DNA from: an uncultured Alphaproteobacteria bacterium
Lineage (GTDB): Bacteria > Pseudomonadota > Alphaproteobacteria > HIMB59 > GCA-002718135
Direction of reading: 5' to 3'
Assembly: GCA_902586695.1 (NCBI GenBank)
Contig: CACIIL010000007.1
Coordinates: 1 to 48,030 of the forward strand
Length of the DNA stretch: 48,030 nucleotides
Program-made: the position numbers and the translations under genes
Notes under the pieces: generated by a model
Told to the model about the DNA's origin: nothing
Seen by the model: only the letters and a program-made list of their open reading frames with translations
The model's database searches: none
In this document: one piece after another, positions 39,209-48,030 of the stretch
How positions within the stretch are numbered: the first letter of the stretch is position 1
Layout: each line of letters starts with the position of its first letter

Positions 39209-41023
39209 ATGTGCGGTATTGTAGGTATAACTAGGGAAACAGACTGTGTATCTGAAATTATATCAGGTTTGCAGGCATTAGAGTACAGAGGATATGACTC
39301 CTCAGGTATAGCTTGTAGCATTAACAATAATTTAAATTATAAAAAGAGTGTTGGAAAAATCTCTAATTTAATTCATGAATTAAATCTCGACAAATTACAA
39401 GGAAATACCTCTATTGCTCATACCCGCTGGGCAACTCATGGAAAACCAAGTAAAGTAAATGCTCACCCTTTTGTAAAAGAAAATTGTGCTTTAGTTCATA
39501 ATGGTATTGTAGAAAATTATGATGATCTAATTAAATTATTTTCTTTAGATGCAAATAAATTAGAGTCTGATACTGATACTGAAGTCGTTGCTGCAATATA
39601 TTCAAAACTATTAACCCAATATGAACCTTTAGATGCTTTGATAAAATTAACAAATAAAATTCAAGGTACATATGCCTTCGCCTTTTTGGTTAAGGGATCA
39701 GATTCTATTTATGCAGTTAGAAAGGGAAGCCCCCTTGTAATAGGAATATCTGATGAGTCAAAATCTATAAGTTCTGATATACTAGGATTACCAAATTCAG
39801 TAACGCAGACAATTTTTCTTGAAGAAAATGATTTTGTTGAAATTAATTCCTCCTCTTGTTCAATATATAATAAGCAAGGTAGGCAAGTAGATCGCAGAAT
39901 ACATCCTCATGTAAGTACAAATGATTTTAACACTAAAGGAAAGTTTAAGCACTTTATGCAAAAAGAAATATACCATCAACCAAGTAGCATAGAAGATACT
40001 GTTTTAAATTATTGTGATAAAAAAACCAATAAGGTTCTACTTCCAAGATATGATGTAGACTTTAATCAGGTTCCACATATACACCTTGTAGCTTGCGGTA
40101 CTGCATATCATGCCTGTTTGATTGCGAAATATTGGTTTGAAGAATTTGCTAACCTTCATACCTCAATTGATATTGGATCTGAATATAGATATAGAAAAGA
40201 TTGGATAGATAAAGAATCTGTAGGTCTTGTGGTGTCTCAATCTGGTGAAACAATGGACACCTTTGAGTGTTTGAAAAAATTTAAACAAAAAGAATTATAT
40301 ACTATCTCCATAATCAATGTGCTTAAGAGTAGTATTGCAAGAGAGTCAGATTATATTCTTCCAACGATTTCAGGACCTGAAATTGGTGTTGCATCAACAA
40401 AAGCATTTACATCTCAATTACTTGTTTTGGCTTTACTAGCCCTACATATTCGACAGGAAAAAAATATTTATGATGAAAAAGATAAATTGATATTTCAATC
40501 ATTATTTGATTTACCTAAAATTATTCAACAAGTTTTGGAGCAAAATTCGTTTATTGAAACTGTAGGGAAAACTTTAAGAGATACTAAAAGTATTTTTTAT
40601 ATTGGTAGAGGCACAATGTATCCTCTAGCTCTGGAAGGTGCTTTAAAATTAAAAGAGATAACTTATAAACATTGTGAAGGATATGCTGCGGGTGAGTTAA
40701 AGCATGGACCTCTCGCTCTAATTGATAAGGATATAGCGGTGATTGCCTTAGCTCCTTATAATGATAACTTCTCCAAACTTTTATCAAATATTCAGGAAAT
40801 AAAAGCTAGGGAGGGTAAAGTAATTTTAATTACTGATAAGCTAGGTGCAAATAAAGCTCAAAAATATTGTGAAGAAGTTATTATTTTACCAGAAACCAAT
40901 AGTATAACTTCAGCTATTATTTATTCTATTCCAATCCAACTAATTGCTTATCACTTAGGATCAGCCCTTGGCACTGATATTGATCAACCTCGTAATCTTG
41001 CAAAATCTGTTACTGTAGAATGA
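39209..41023 (+). CDS. glmS: Glutamine-fructose-6-phosphate aminotransferase (isomerizing)
   Basis: MCGIVGITRETDCVSEIISGLQALEYRGYDSSGIA; SQSGETMDTFE; C-terminal DQPRNLAKSVTVE. Confidence 0.99.
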   Translation: MCGIVGITRETDCVSEIISGLQALEYRGYDSSGIACSINNNLNYKKSVGKISNLIHELNLDKLQGNTSIAHTRWATHGKPSKVNAHPFVKENCALVHNGIVENYDDLIKLFSLDANKLESDTDTEVVAAIYSKLLTQYEPLDALIKLTNKIQGTYAFAFLVKGSDSIYAVRKGSPLVIGISDESKSISSDILGLPNSVTQTIFLEENDFVEINSSSCSIYNKQGRQVDRRIHPHVSTNDFNTKGKFKHFMQKEIYHQPSSIEDTVLNYCDKKTNKVLLPRYDVDFNQVPHIHLVACGTAYHACLIAKYWFEEFANLHTSIDIGSEYRYRKDWIDKESVGLVVSQSGETMDTFECLKKFKQKELYTISIINVLKSSIARESDYILPTISGPEIGVASTKAFTSQLLVLALLALHIRQEKNIYDEKDKLIFQSLFDLPKIIQQVLEQNSFIETVGKTLRDTKSIFYIGRGTMYPLALEGALKLKEITYKHCEGYAAGELKHGPLALIDKDIAVIALAPYNDNFSKLLSNIQEIKAREGKVILITDKLGANKAQKYCEEVIILPETNSITSAIIYSIPIQLIAYHLGSALGTDIDQPRNLAKSVTVE

Positions 41024-41776
41024 TTATTTTTTTAAATGTCTAATATAATCTATTGATTGTGTAATCATTTTTAAATCAGTTTCAGTGGATAGACGGTGAT
41101 CACTTTCTTTGAGATAAATAATGTTAACATTTTTACCAGTTACTTTTTTAAGTATTTTCCTAGGCACATCTTCATTAACAACGTTATCTTTTAAGCCATG
41201 CATAAGAACAATTGGTTTTGTAAATCGAATTGGTTTTTGAAGAACTCTGTTTTTATCTGCTTCAATGAAAAATTTTTTAGTTAGGTTGTAACTAAAACCA
41301 TTTGAGGTATATTTAGTTATACCTTTAGTAGAAATTTCTTTTTTATTTTTTTTATTTAATGCGTTGTATAAATCTTTTCCAAAATCTGGAGCAGCAGCTA
41401 GACCAATCAATCCTTTTATTCTTTGTGGACGTGCTTTGGCAGCCAACATCATTAACCACCCACCCATACTGCTTCCTATGAGAATTTGAGGTCCTCTAGC
41501 AACATTATCGATAATATCTAATAAGTCTTTTCTCCAATCAGACATAGTAAAATCCTCAAATTTTCCCTCAGATTTGCCGTGTCCTCGGCAATCAAAACGA
41601 ACAAAATTAAGATTGTTTTTCCTGGCATATCGCTCAACGTCACGCGCTTTGCTACCGTTCATATCAGAGAGCAATCCGTGAATAAAAATGATTCCTAATC
41701 TTCTACCTTTTAGCGATTTATAAGCAATTTTATGGTTTTGTTTGTTTTTATAAAAACGCATATTATAGAATACCAA
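41024..41776 (-). CDS. Alpha/beta hydrolase (carboxylesterase-like); possible start at 41761
   Basis: IIFIHGLLSDMNGSKA, FDCRGHGKSEG, LIGSSMGGWLMM nucleophile elbow, DHRLS. Confidence 0.88.
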   Translation of the reverse strand: MVFYNMRFYKNKQNHKIAYKSLKGRRLGIIFIHGLLSDMNGSKARDVERYARKNNLNFVRFDCRGHGKSEGKFEDFTMSDWRKDLLDIIDNVARGPQILIGSSMGGWLMMLAAKARPQRIKGLIGLAAAPDFGKDLYNALNKKNKKEISTKGITKYTSNGFSYNLTKKFFIEADKNRVLQKPIRFTKPIVLMHGLKDNVVNEDVPRKILKKVTGKNVNIIYLKESDHRLSTETDLKMITQSIDYIRHLKK

Positions 41777-41788
41777 TATAAACTAATA

Positions 41789-42916
41789 ATGTCATCCTTT
41801 AATCTTGTACAAATAGTTCCCTCTCTTGATTCTGGAGGTGTCGAAAGAGGCACGGTAGATGTGGCTAATTTTTTAGCTCAGAAACAAATTAAGAATTTTA
41901 TTATCACCTCTGGTGGCAAAATGATTAAAGAACTTGATGACAATTTAGTTCATGTTCATCAATTACCTGTATCTAGTAAAAACTTTTTTTCATACCCCTC
42001 AATAGGAAGTAAAATAAATAAATTTATTAAAGCAAATAATATTAATTTAGTACATGTTCGATCTAGAGGTCCTGCTTGGATAATAAATTTAATGTCAAAA
42101 AATAATATTAAAACAATTTCTACTTTTCATAATGTATATGGTGGAAACTCTTTTATTAAAAAAATGTATAATAAGGGATTGTCTAAAATGGATCATCTAA
42201 TTGCAATATCAGATTATGTAAAAGAAACAGTTATACAAAAATATAATATTACTCATAAAAAAATATCAGTCATCAACAGGGGGATTGATACAGAATATTT
42301 TAATCAACCTATCAATAACACCTATAAAGAAGATTTTATAAAAAGACATCAAATTGACAAGTCAAAAAAAATTATTCTTTTTCCTGCAAGACTAACACGT
42401 TGGAAAGGTCAGTTGGAATTTATTGATGTTATAAAAAAAATTACCTCAGAAAGTATTTTAGTTCTTTTTGCTGGAGATACTAAAAATGAGAGTTATACAA
42501 AACAACTCCGTGAAAAAATAAATAAAAGTAATTTAAACGACACCTTCAAAATATTAGGAAGTGTTAACCAAGAGGAGATGCGTCTATTATTTGAAATTGC
42601 AGATTTATCAGTTTCGCTGCCATTGAGAGCTGAAGGTTTTGGCAGAACTATAAGTGAGTCTCTATATTGTGGAACACCGGTCATAGCTTTTAATTACGGC
42701 GGTGCAAAAAATCAGTTAGAGCACTTGAATGATTTTTTTAAATCAACACCACAAGATTATAACAGTTTACCTAACAAAATAGATCTATTATTAAATTTAT
42801 CAGAGGAACAAAAAATTAAAATTCTTCAAAATGCAAAAACAGTCATTGAAAAGAATTTTTCTAGAGAAAATATGGTTAATCAGTATTTAAAATTCTATGA
42901 GTCCACTCAATCCTAA
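41789..42916 (+). CDS. Glycosyltransferase family 4 (likely start ATG 41789)
   Basis: VQIVPSLDSGGVERGTVDVANFL; VINRGIDTEYF; FPARLTRWKGQLEFIDV; RAEGFGRTISESLYCGTPVIAFNYGG. Confidence 0.92.
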   Translation: MSSFNLVQIVPSLDSGGVERGTVDVANFLAQKQIKNFIITSGGKMIKELDDNLVHVHQLPVSSKNFFSYPSIGSKINKFIKANNINLVHVRSRGPAWIINLMSKNNIKTISTFHNVYGGNSFIKKMYNKGLSKMDHLIAISDYVKETVIQKYNITHKKISVINRGIDTEYFNQPINNTYKEDFIKRHQIDKSKKIILFPARLTRWKGQLEFIDVIKKITSESILVLFAGDTKNESYTKQLREKINKSNLNDTFKILGSVNQEEMRLLFEIADLSVSLPLRAEGFGRTISESLYCGTPVIAFNYGGAKNQLEHLNDFFKSTPQDYNSLPNKIDLLLNLSEEQKIKILQNAKTVIEKNFSRENMVNQYLKFYESTQS

Positions 42917-43841
42917 AAAAATATTAGTTATAAAACACGGCTCTCTCGGTGATATTATTTTTGCTTTAGAGCCTATCTTAGCTATTCAAAAAAAATTTAA
43001 TAATACAGTTATACATTTAGTCACAGAAGAAAAATTTATTCCTTTTTTTAAAAAGATGAACATGTTTCATCAATTTCTAATAGATAATAGAAAAGGTTTT
43101 TTTGCAACGCTTGTTCTTATTAATAAAATTGTATTTGGGAAATATGATCTAGTAATAGATTTGCAAAATTCAAAAAGAAGTAATCTTTATCATTTTTTTA
43201 TCAATACTTTTTCTAAAGCAAAAATAAATGGTTCGAGAAGCAATGCTCATTATAGATACATTATCCCTTCTCAAGGAACAGAGAGTCCAACGCAGGGTTT
43301 GCTAAATCAATTACATTTATTAGGTATCGAGCAGATTAATCCAAATTTTAGTTGGCTTGAGAATAATCGTGATCTAAATTTTGATAATAAAAATGTCGTA
43401 ATGGTTATTCCAGGTGTATCACAATCAGGTAAATATAAACAATGGGCACCAAGTAAGTTTAAAGAAATTTGTTCTTTTTTAGAAACCAAAGGGTTTCATA
43501 TTTGTTTAGTTGGCACTAAACATGATGCTGAAGCCACCGAACCAATACTAAATCACTGCACAAATATTATAAATTTAATCGATAAATCACCACCTGATGT
43601 TATTTATTCAGCTGCCTGCAAATGTAAGCTTATAATTTCAAATGATACAGGTCCTGGCCACATAGCGGCACTAAGCAATGTTAACACGTTATGGCTTGCT
43701 TTAGATAATCCTATTACAAAAGCAAACTTAAGTTTTAGAAAAAATAGCCATCTTATGCTTAAAAGTTCAATGGACGATTTGAGAGTTGATGAAGTCAAAG
43801 ATAGTTTTTCTAATAATAAGTTACTCGACAAAGTTCAGTAG
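42897..43841 (+). CDS. Glycosyltransferase family 9 (heptosyltransferase-like)
   Basis: ILVIKHGSLGDIIFALEPILAIQKKF; MVIPGVSQSGKYKQWAPSKF; CKLIISNDTGPGHIAAL. Confidence 0.9.
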   Translation: MSPLNPKKILVIKHGSLGDIIFALEPILAIQKKFNNTVIHLVTEEKFIPFFKKMNMFHQFLIDNRKGFFATLVLINKIVFGKYDLVIDLQNSKRSNLYHFFINTFSKAKINGSRSNAHYRYIIPSQGTESPTQGLLNQLHLLGIEQINPNFSWLENNRDLNFDNKNVVMVIPGVSQSGKYKQWAPSKFKEICSFLETKGFHICLVGTKHDAEATEPILNHCTNIINLIDKSPPDVIYSAACKCKLIISNDTGPGHIAALSNVNTLWLALDNPITKANLSFRKNSHLMLKSSMDDLRVDEVKDSFSNNKLLDKVQ

Positions 43842-44825
43842 TTTTTTATTGATAGCGATATCATTTGTTTCCAAGGCTAGATATTCTTTATTCCAGGGTG
43901 AATATTCTCGCATGATACTTTTTGGTAAATTATCCGAATCATAAATAACACAAAGTTTCGAATTTGTTAGTGATGCAATATGAGTACACCCACTTTCAGG
44001 TGTGATACTATAGTCCGCCTGATTAAGAAGACTTGTCCAGTTTTCAAAATCAAAATTATTACATAATAAAATTTTTTTATTATTGTTGATAAGGTCACTA
44101 GGCTTATCAGTTGAAGAATATAAAGTGAAAATTTTATCAAACTTACTTTTTGTTGTTTCATCAGTTGTTAAATAAATTCTTAAATTTTTATTTTCCAAAG
44201 TCTTTAATAATTCTAAAAAATTATCTTCTTCATAATATTTGTTAATCCATTTTGAGGATAGATGAATGACACAAACTTTTTGATCTTTTTTAATGGTCAA
44301 TGCATTTGTAAATGCAAATTTGGATTCATTATTTTTATCTAAATTAATACCGCTATTTAAAATAACTTCCATCATCATTTTGGTTTGATGGATATCATGA
44401 TTTTCTCTTAATGATTTAAATCGGTTAATTACTTTTGATTGTGAAAAAAATATTTTACTAAAAATGATTTGCCATAATTTACTAAGAAAGTTTGATTTGT
44501 AACGTGACTGTAAAATTAGCGCTGATTTGAATTTGCTTTTTGAGTAATATCCTAGACATAAGCCAAACCAGCTAGGACTAAAAGAAAAGTAATAATCATA
44601 TTTTTCATTTCTAATAGATTTTGTTAATTGTTTGAAAGCTGAATAATTATTTGTTTTTTCATAAGTTTTATTAATCAAATTAGATAATTCACATATTTTT
44701 AAGTTTTTTTTTGAAGCTACTACATCAATACTTGCTTTAGGGTTTTTTTCTTTTATCCCTTGGATGATGGGTAAAGTTAAAATCATATCTCCCATACGAT
44801 CGCTACGTTCTATGCAAATTTTCAT
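43821..44825 (-). CDS. Glycosyltransferase family 9 (heptosyltransferase-like)
   Basis: MKICIERSDRMGDMILTLPIIQGIKEKNP; VCVIHLSSKWINKYYEEDNFLEL; ADYSITPESGCTHIASLTN. Confidence 0.88.
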   Translation of the reverse strand: MKICIERSDRMGDMILTLPIIQGIKEKNPKASIDVVASKKNLKICELSNLINKTYEKTNNYSAFKQLTKSIRNEKYDYYFSFSPSWFGLCLGYYSKSKFKSALILQSRYKSNFLSKLWQIIFSKIFFSQSKVINRFKSLRENHDIHQTKMMMEVILNSGINLDKNNESKFAFTNALTIKKDQKVCVIHLSSKWINKYYEEDNFLELLKTLENKNLRIYLTTDETTKSKFDKIFTLYSSTDKPSDLINNNKKILLCNNFDFENWTSLLNQADYSITPESGCTHIASLTNSKLCVIYDSDNLPKSIMREYSPWNKEYLALETNDIAINKKLLNFVE

Positions 44826-44971
44826 TTTTTTTTACTTATAAATTAACCATTTTTTAAAAAACAGATCTTGAATTTAATTTCAATTTCATTATATCTCTAG
44901 AAAATATGAAAAAAATATTCAATTCCTAATATGCTATTTATCAATAGCTTAATCTACATAAATTAATAGTT

Positions 44972-45511
44972 TTGGCAGTAAATTTCAGAGCAAAGAAGAA
45001 TACTGGTCCAAGGACTAATGAGCAAATCACTGCTAGTGAAGTGCGCGTTATATCTAGTACTGGTAAACAATTAGGCATTATTAGTATTAGAGAAGCATTA
45101 AATCATGCCGAAGATGAGGGTTTTGATTTGGTTGAAGTATCTCCAGACGCAAACCCACCAGTTTGCAAAATAATAGATTACGGTAAATTAAAATATAGAG
45201 AGCAAAAAAGTAAAAAAGAGGCAAAAAAGAAGCAAAAAACAATTGAAGTTAAAGAAATTAAAATGCGTCCAGGCATAGATACTCACGATTATAATGTAAA
45301 GGTTAAGGCTCTTTCTAAATTTATCAATGGTGGTAATAAAGTTAAGGTTTCTATGCGTTTTCGTGGAAGAGAAATGGAGCATCAAAATCTTGGATTTGAT
45401 TTGCTTAAAAAATTAATAGAGGAAGTTGTAGAATACGCAAAGGTAGAAGTACCTCCTAAATCTGAAGGCAAGCAAATTATGATGATTTTAGTTCCTCAAG
45501 TAGCTAAATAA
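44972..45511 (+). CDS. infC: Translation initiation factor IF-3 (non-ATG start: TTG 44972 or ATA 44966)
   Basis: GPRTNEQITASEVRVISSTGKQLGIISIREAL, DLVEVSPDANPPVCKIIDYGKLKY, KVKVSMRFRGREMEH. Confidence 0.97.
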   Translation: MAVNFRAKKNTGPRTNEQITASEVRVISSTGKQLGIISIREALNHAEDEGFDLVEVSPDANPPVCKIIDYGKLKYREQKSKKEAKKKQKTIEVKEIKMRPGIDTHDYNVKVKALSKFINGGNKVKVSMRFRGREMEHQNLGFDLLKKLIEEVVEYAKVEVPPKSEGKQIMMILVPQVAK

Positions 45512-45562
45512 ATACTTATCATTGATTCTAAGAAAAATATCTTTATAAGCCCATCTAAACTA

Positions 45563-45587
45563 GCTATGGCCTGCGGGGCAGCCTAGC
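45563..45587 (+). promoter_or_regulatory. GC-rich stem-loop in the infC-rpmI spacer (candidate ribosomal-protein leader structure)
   Basis: GCTA-t-GGC-c-TGC-ggg-GCA-GCC-TAGC: ten base pairs with two single-nt bulges and a GGG loop; no downstream U-tract. Confidence 0.6.
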
Positions 45588-45611
45588 AGTAAATTTAACA
45601 AGGAGTTTAGA

Positions 45612-45812
45612 ATGCCCAAGCTTAAAACGAAAAGCAGTTTAAAAAAACGTTTCTCTAGAACTGGAACTGGAAAGATTAAGTTCAAGCTTGCTGGAAAAAG
45701 ACACGGCATGAGCAAAAGGTCTAATAAATTTATTCGTAGTACAAAAAAATCTGCAATAATGTCGCCAGGTGATGCAGCGCTTATTGATCATATGCTACCA
45801 TACAATAAATAG
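45612..45812 (+). CDS. rpmI: 50S ribosomal protein L35
   Basis: [48 protein letters not shown]. Confidence 0.98.
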   Translation: MPKLKTKSSLKKRFSRTGTGKIKFKLAGKRHGMSKRSNKFIRSTKKSAIMSPGDAALIDHMLPYNK

Positions 45813-45821
45813 GAGTTTACA

Positions 45822-46175
45822 ATGGCAAGAGTTTCACGAGGGGTTACAGCAAGAGCAAGACATAAAAAAGTAATAAAAAAAGCCAAAGGTTATTACGGTA
45901 GAAGAAAAAATGTATTTAGAGTGGCTGTACAAGCAGTAGAAAGAGGCATGCAATACGCATACCGTGATCGTAGAAAAAGAAAAAGTGATTTTAGAGGTTT
46001 ATGGATTCAGAGGATTAATGCAGGTGTAAGATTACACGGTATGACTTATTCTCAATTTATTTCTGGGCTAAAAAAATCATCAGTAGAAATTGATAGAAAA
46101 ATTCTAGCAGAATTGGCAGTTAATCAACCAGAAGCTTTTAAAGCTTTGGTGGAAAAAGCTCAATCAGCTAACTAG
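45822..46175 (+). CDS. rplT: 50S ribosomal protein L20
   Basis: [68 protein letters not shown]. Confidence 0.99.
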   Translation: MARVSRGVTARARHKKVIKKAKGYYGRRKNVFRVAVQAVERGMQYAYRDRRKRKSDFRGLWIQRINAGVRLHGMTYSQFISGLKKSSVEIDRKILAELAVNQPEAFKALVEKAQSAN

Positions 46176-46206
46176 TATTTAATTTTTAATAATTTATACT
46201 ACTATT

Positions 46207-47265
46207 ATGTCTTTATCAGTTGATTCTGTAGATATTATAAAGAAGATCAAAAGTTGTAAAACTCTACAAGAAGTAGAAGTTATACGATTAGAGTATCTTG
46301 GTAAAAAGGGATTTATCCCATCTGAAATGAAGCTTTTAGGTAAGCTTCCAATTGACCAAAAAAAAATCAAAGGTCAGGAGTTAAATAAACTTAAAAATAT
46401 TATTGAAGATACAGTTAATGATCAAAAAATTCTAATTGAAAACAAAGATTTAGAAAAAAAATTAAAACATGAAAGTGTTGATATAACTTTACCTCATAAT
46501 GAGGAAGTAACTGGAAAAATTCACCCTATCTCACAAACAATATTTAGCATTATAGAAATTTTTGGAAATTTAAATTATACTGTTGAAGCGGGACCAGACA
46601 TAGAAAGTGATTTTAATAATTTTTCTGCTTTAAACATTCCACTTCATCATCCAGCACGTGAGATGCAAGATACTTTTTATGTAAATAATAATGGACAAGA
46701 TAATGTTTTGAGGACACATACTAGCCCAGTTCAAGTTAGAACAATGCTTAAGTCTAAGCCTCCAATAAAAATTATAGTACCTGGAAGAACATACAGAAGT
46801 GATTCAGACTCCACGCATACACCAATGTTTCATCAGGTTGAAGGATTAGTAGTAAATAAAGATGCAACAATGGCAGATCTTAAATCAACATTAATTTTAT
46901 TTTTGAAAGAATTCTTTGAGATTGATAATTTAAAATATAGATTTAGACCAAGTTATTTTCCTTTTACCGAACCAAGCGCTGAAATGGACGTTGCTTATAC
47001 AAAAAAAAATAATGTTTTAAAGATTGGCGAAGGTGATGACTGGTTAGAAATTTTAGGATGCGGAATGGTAAATCCAAAAGTTTTAGAAAACTGCAATATA
47101 GACTCCACAGCTTACCAAGGCTTTGCATTTGGGATGGGAATAGAGCGACTCTCAATGTTAAAGTATGGAATAACAGATATGCGTGGTCTTTTTGATTTAA
47201 ATGTTAAATGGCTAGATCATTATGGTTTTTCTCCACTAGATCTAAAAACGAGATCGGAAATTTAA
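46207..47265 (+). CDS. pheS: Phenylalanyl-tRNA synthetase alpha subunit
   Basis: LGKKGFIPSEMKLLGKL; HPAREMQDTFYV; LRTHTSPVQVRTM; GFAFGMGIERLSMLKYGITDMRGLF. Confidence 0.98.
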   Translation: MSLSVDSVDIIKKIKSCKTLQEVEVIRLEYLGKKGFIPSEMKLLGKLPIDQKKIKGQELNKLKNIIEDTVNDQKILIENKDLEKKLKHESVDITLPHNEEVTGKIHPISQTIFSIIEIFGNLNYTVEAGPDIESDFNNFSALNIPLHHPAREMQDTFYVNNNGQDNVLRTHTSPVQVRTMLKSKPPIKIIVPGRTYRSDSDSTHTPMFHQVEGLVVNKDATMADLKSTLILFLKEFFEIDNLKYRFRPSYFPFTEPSAEMDVAYTKKNNVLKIGEGDDWLEILGCGMVNPKVLENCNIDSTAYQGFAFGMGIERLSMLKYGITDMRGLFDLNVKWLDHYGFSPLDLKTRSEI

Positions 47266-47271
47266 GTTGTT

Positions 47272-48030
47272 ATGAAATTTACTCTTAGTTGGTTAAAAGA
47301 TCATTTAGATACTAACAAAAAGCTCGACACAATTGTTGATACATTAACAAATATAGGTCTAGAGATTGAAAGCATTGAAGACAAATCAAAAACTTTTAAC
47401 GATTTCACGGTTGCTGAAGTAGTTAAAGCTGAAAAACATCCTGATGCAGATAGACTAAAAGTATGCACTGTTAAATCAATTGATGGAACTTTCCAAGTGG
47501 TGTGTGGTGCACCTAATGCAAGAGAGGGCATGAAGGGTATTTTTGCACCTGAGAACAGCTTTATTCCTGGGACAGGAGTTAAATTAAAAAAATCTAAAAT
47601 AAGAGGAGTAGAATCATGTGGTATGCTTGTTTCAGAGAGAGAAATGGGAATATCTGATGAACATGATGGTATAATTGAAGTTGATCCAAAACATTCATTA
47701 GGAGAAAAATTTATAGAAATATTTAACCTTAATGATCCAGTAATTGAAATTAATATTACACCTAACAGAGGAGATTGTCTGTCTGTTAGAGGTGTTGCAA
47801 GAGATTTAGCGGCAGCAGGATTAGGAAAATTAAAAGAAAATAAATTAATTCAAAACATCGAAGGTACTTTTGAAAGTCCTGTTCAATGGGAAAAAGATTT
47901 TACAGGTGATGAAGAATATATTTGCCCCGGTGTTTCAGGAAGATACTTTAAAAATGTTACTAATAAAGAAAGTCCGATGTGGCTTCAAGAAAGATTGAAA
48001 GCAATTGGTTTACGACCTATTTCTGCTCTT
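47272..48030 (+). CDS. pheT: Phenylalanyl-tRNA synthetase beta subunit, N-terminal part (runs off the window end)
   Basis: Manual translation MKFTLSWLKDHLDTNKKLDTIVDTLTNIGLEIESIEDKSKTF...HPDADRLKVCTVKSIDGTFQVVCGAPNAREGMKG...ITPNRGDCLSVRGVARDLAAAG; open to position 48030. Confidence 0.97.
   Translation, partial: MKFTLSWLKDHLDTNKKLDTIVDTLTNIGLEIESIEDKSKTFNDFTVAEVVKAEKHPDADRLKVCTVKSIDGTFQVVCGAPNAREGMKGIFAPENSFIPGTGVKLKKSKIRGVESCGMLVSEREMGISDEHDGIIEVDPKHSLGEKFIEIFNLNDPVIEINITPNRGDCLSVRGVARDLAAAGLGKLKENKLIQNIEGTFESPVQWEKDFTGDEEYICPGVSGRYFKNVTNKESPMWLQERLKAIGLRPISAL

Noticed and set aside
45563-45587. infC-rpmI hairpin as a rho-independent terminator
   Set aside because: No U-tract follows and rpmI has a strong SD immediately after; a regulatory leader fits better.
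47301-47531. Minus-strand 76-aa ORF inside pheT
   Set aside because: Antisense to unmistakable pheT coding sequence.
1-48030. CRISPR array, transposon, integron, tRNA or rRNA
   Set aside because: No regularly spaced repeats, transposase/integrase motifs, or tRNA TPsiC-arm-like sequence outside genes were seen.

Overview
The window is a gene-dense, very AT-rich stretch of bacterial chromosome. Gene content and order point to a streamlined alphaproteobacterium: RegB/RegA, ChvG/ChvI, ahcY-metK-tsaE-amgK-murU, an NDUFA9-like epimerase, lptC-lptA-lptB with kdsD, and infC-rpmI-rplT-pheS-pheT. The lineage (marine SAR11/HIMB59-like) is inference only. I saw no rRNA, tRNA, CRISPR array, transposase or prophage. 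Most genes are core functions: polA, class Ia RNR with glutaredoxin, adenosylhomocysteinase/SAM synthetase, trp/accD/folC/pyrF, rpsA/cmk/aroA, LPS export, glutamate synthase plus glmS, and the infC-pheT cluster. Two low-GC accessory patches carry cell-envelope genes (about 0.8-4.8 kb and 41-44.8 kb). The most interesting signals are: (1) an un-annotated 40-aa ORF directly after polA that looks like a minimal ArfA ribosome-rescue factor; (2) a GC-rich hairpin in the infC-rpmI spacer; (3) a NrdR box plus a degenerate partner 31 bp away upstream of nrdA; (4) a perfect inverted repeat upstream of gltD-gltB-glmS; (5) all five convergent gene junctions overlap or abut; (6) a 15-gene, about 12.9-kb same-strand run with no gap above 6 nt; (7) apparent deletions relative to typical alphaproteobacterial order (addAB, rpoN-hpf-ptsN, hprK/PTS). 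I found no clear wholly novel multi-gene system.
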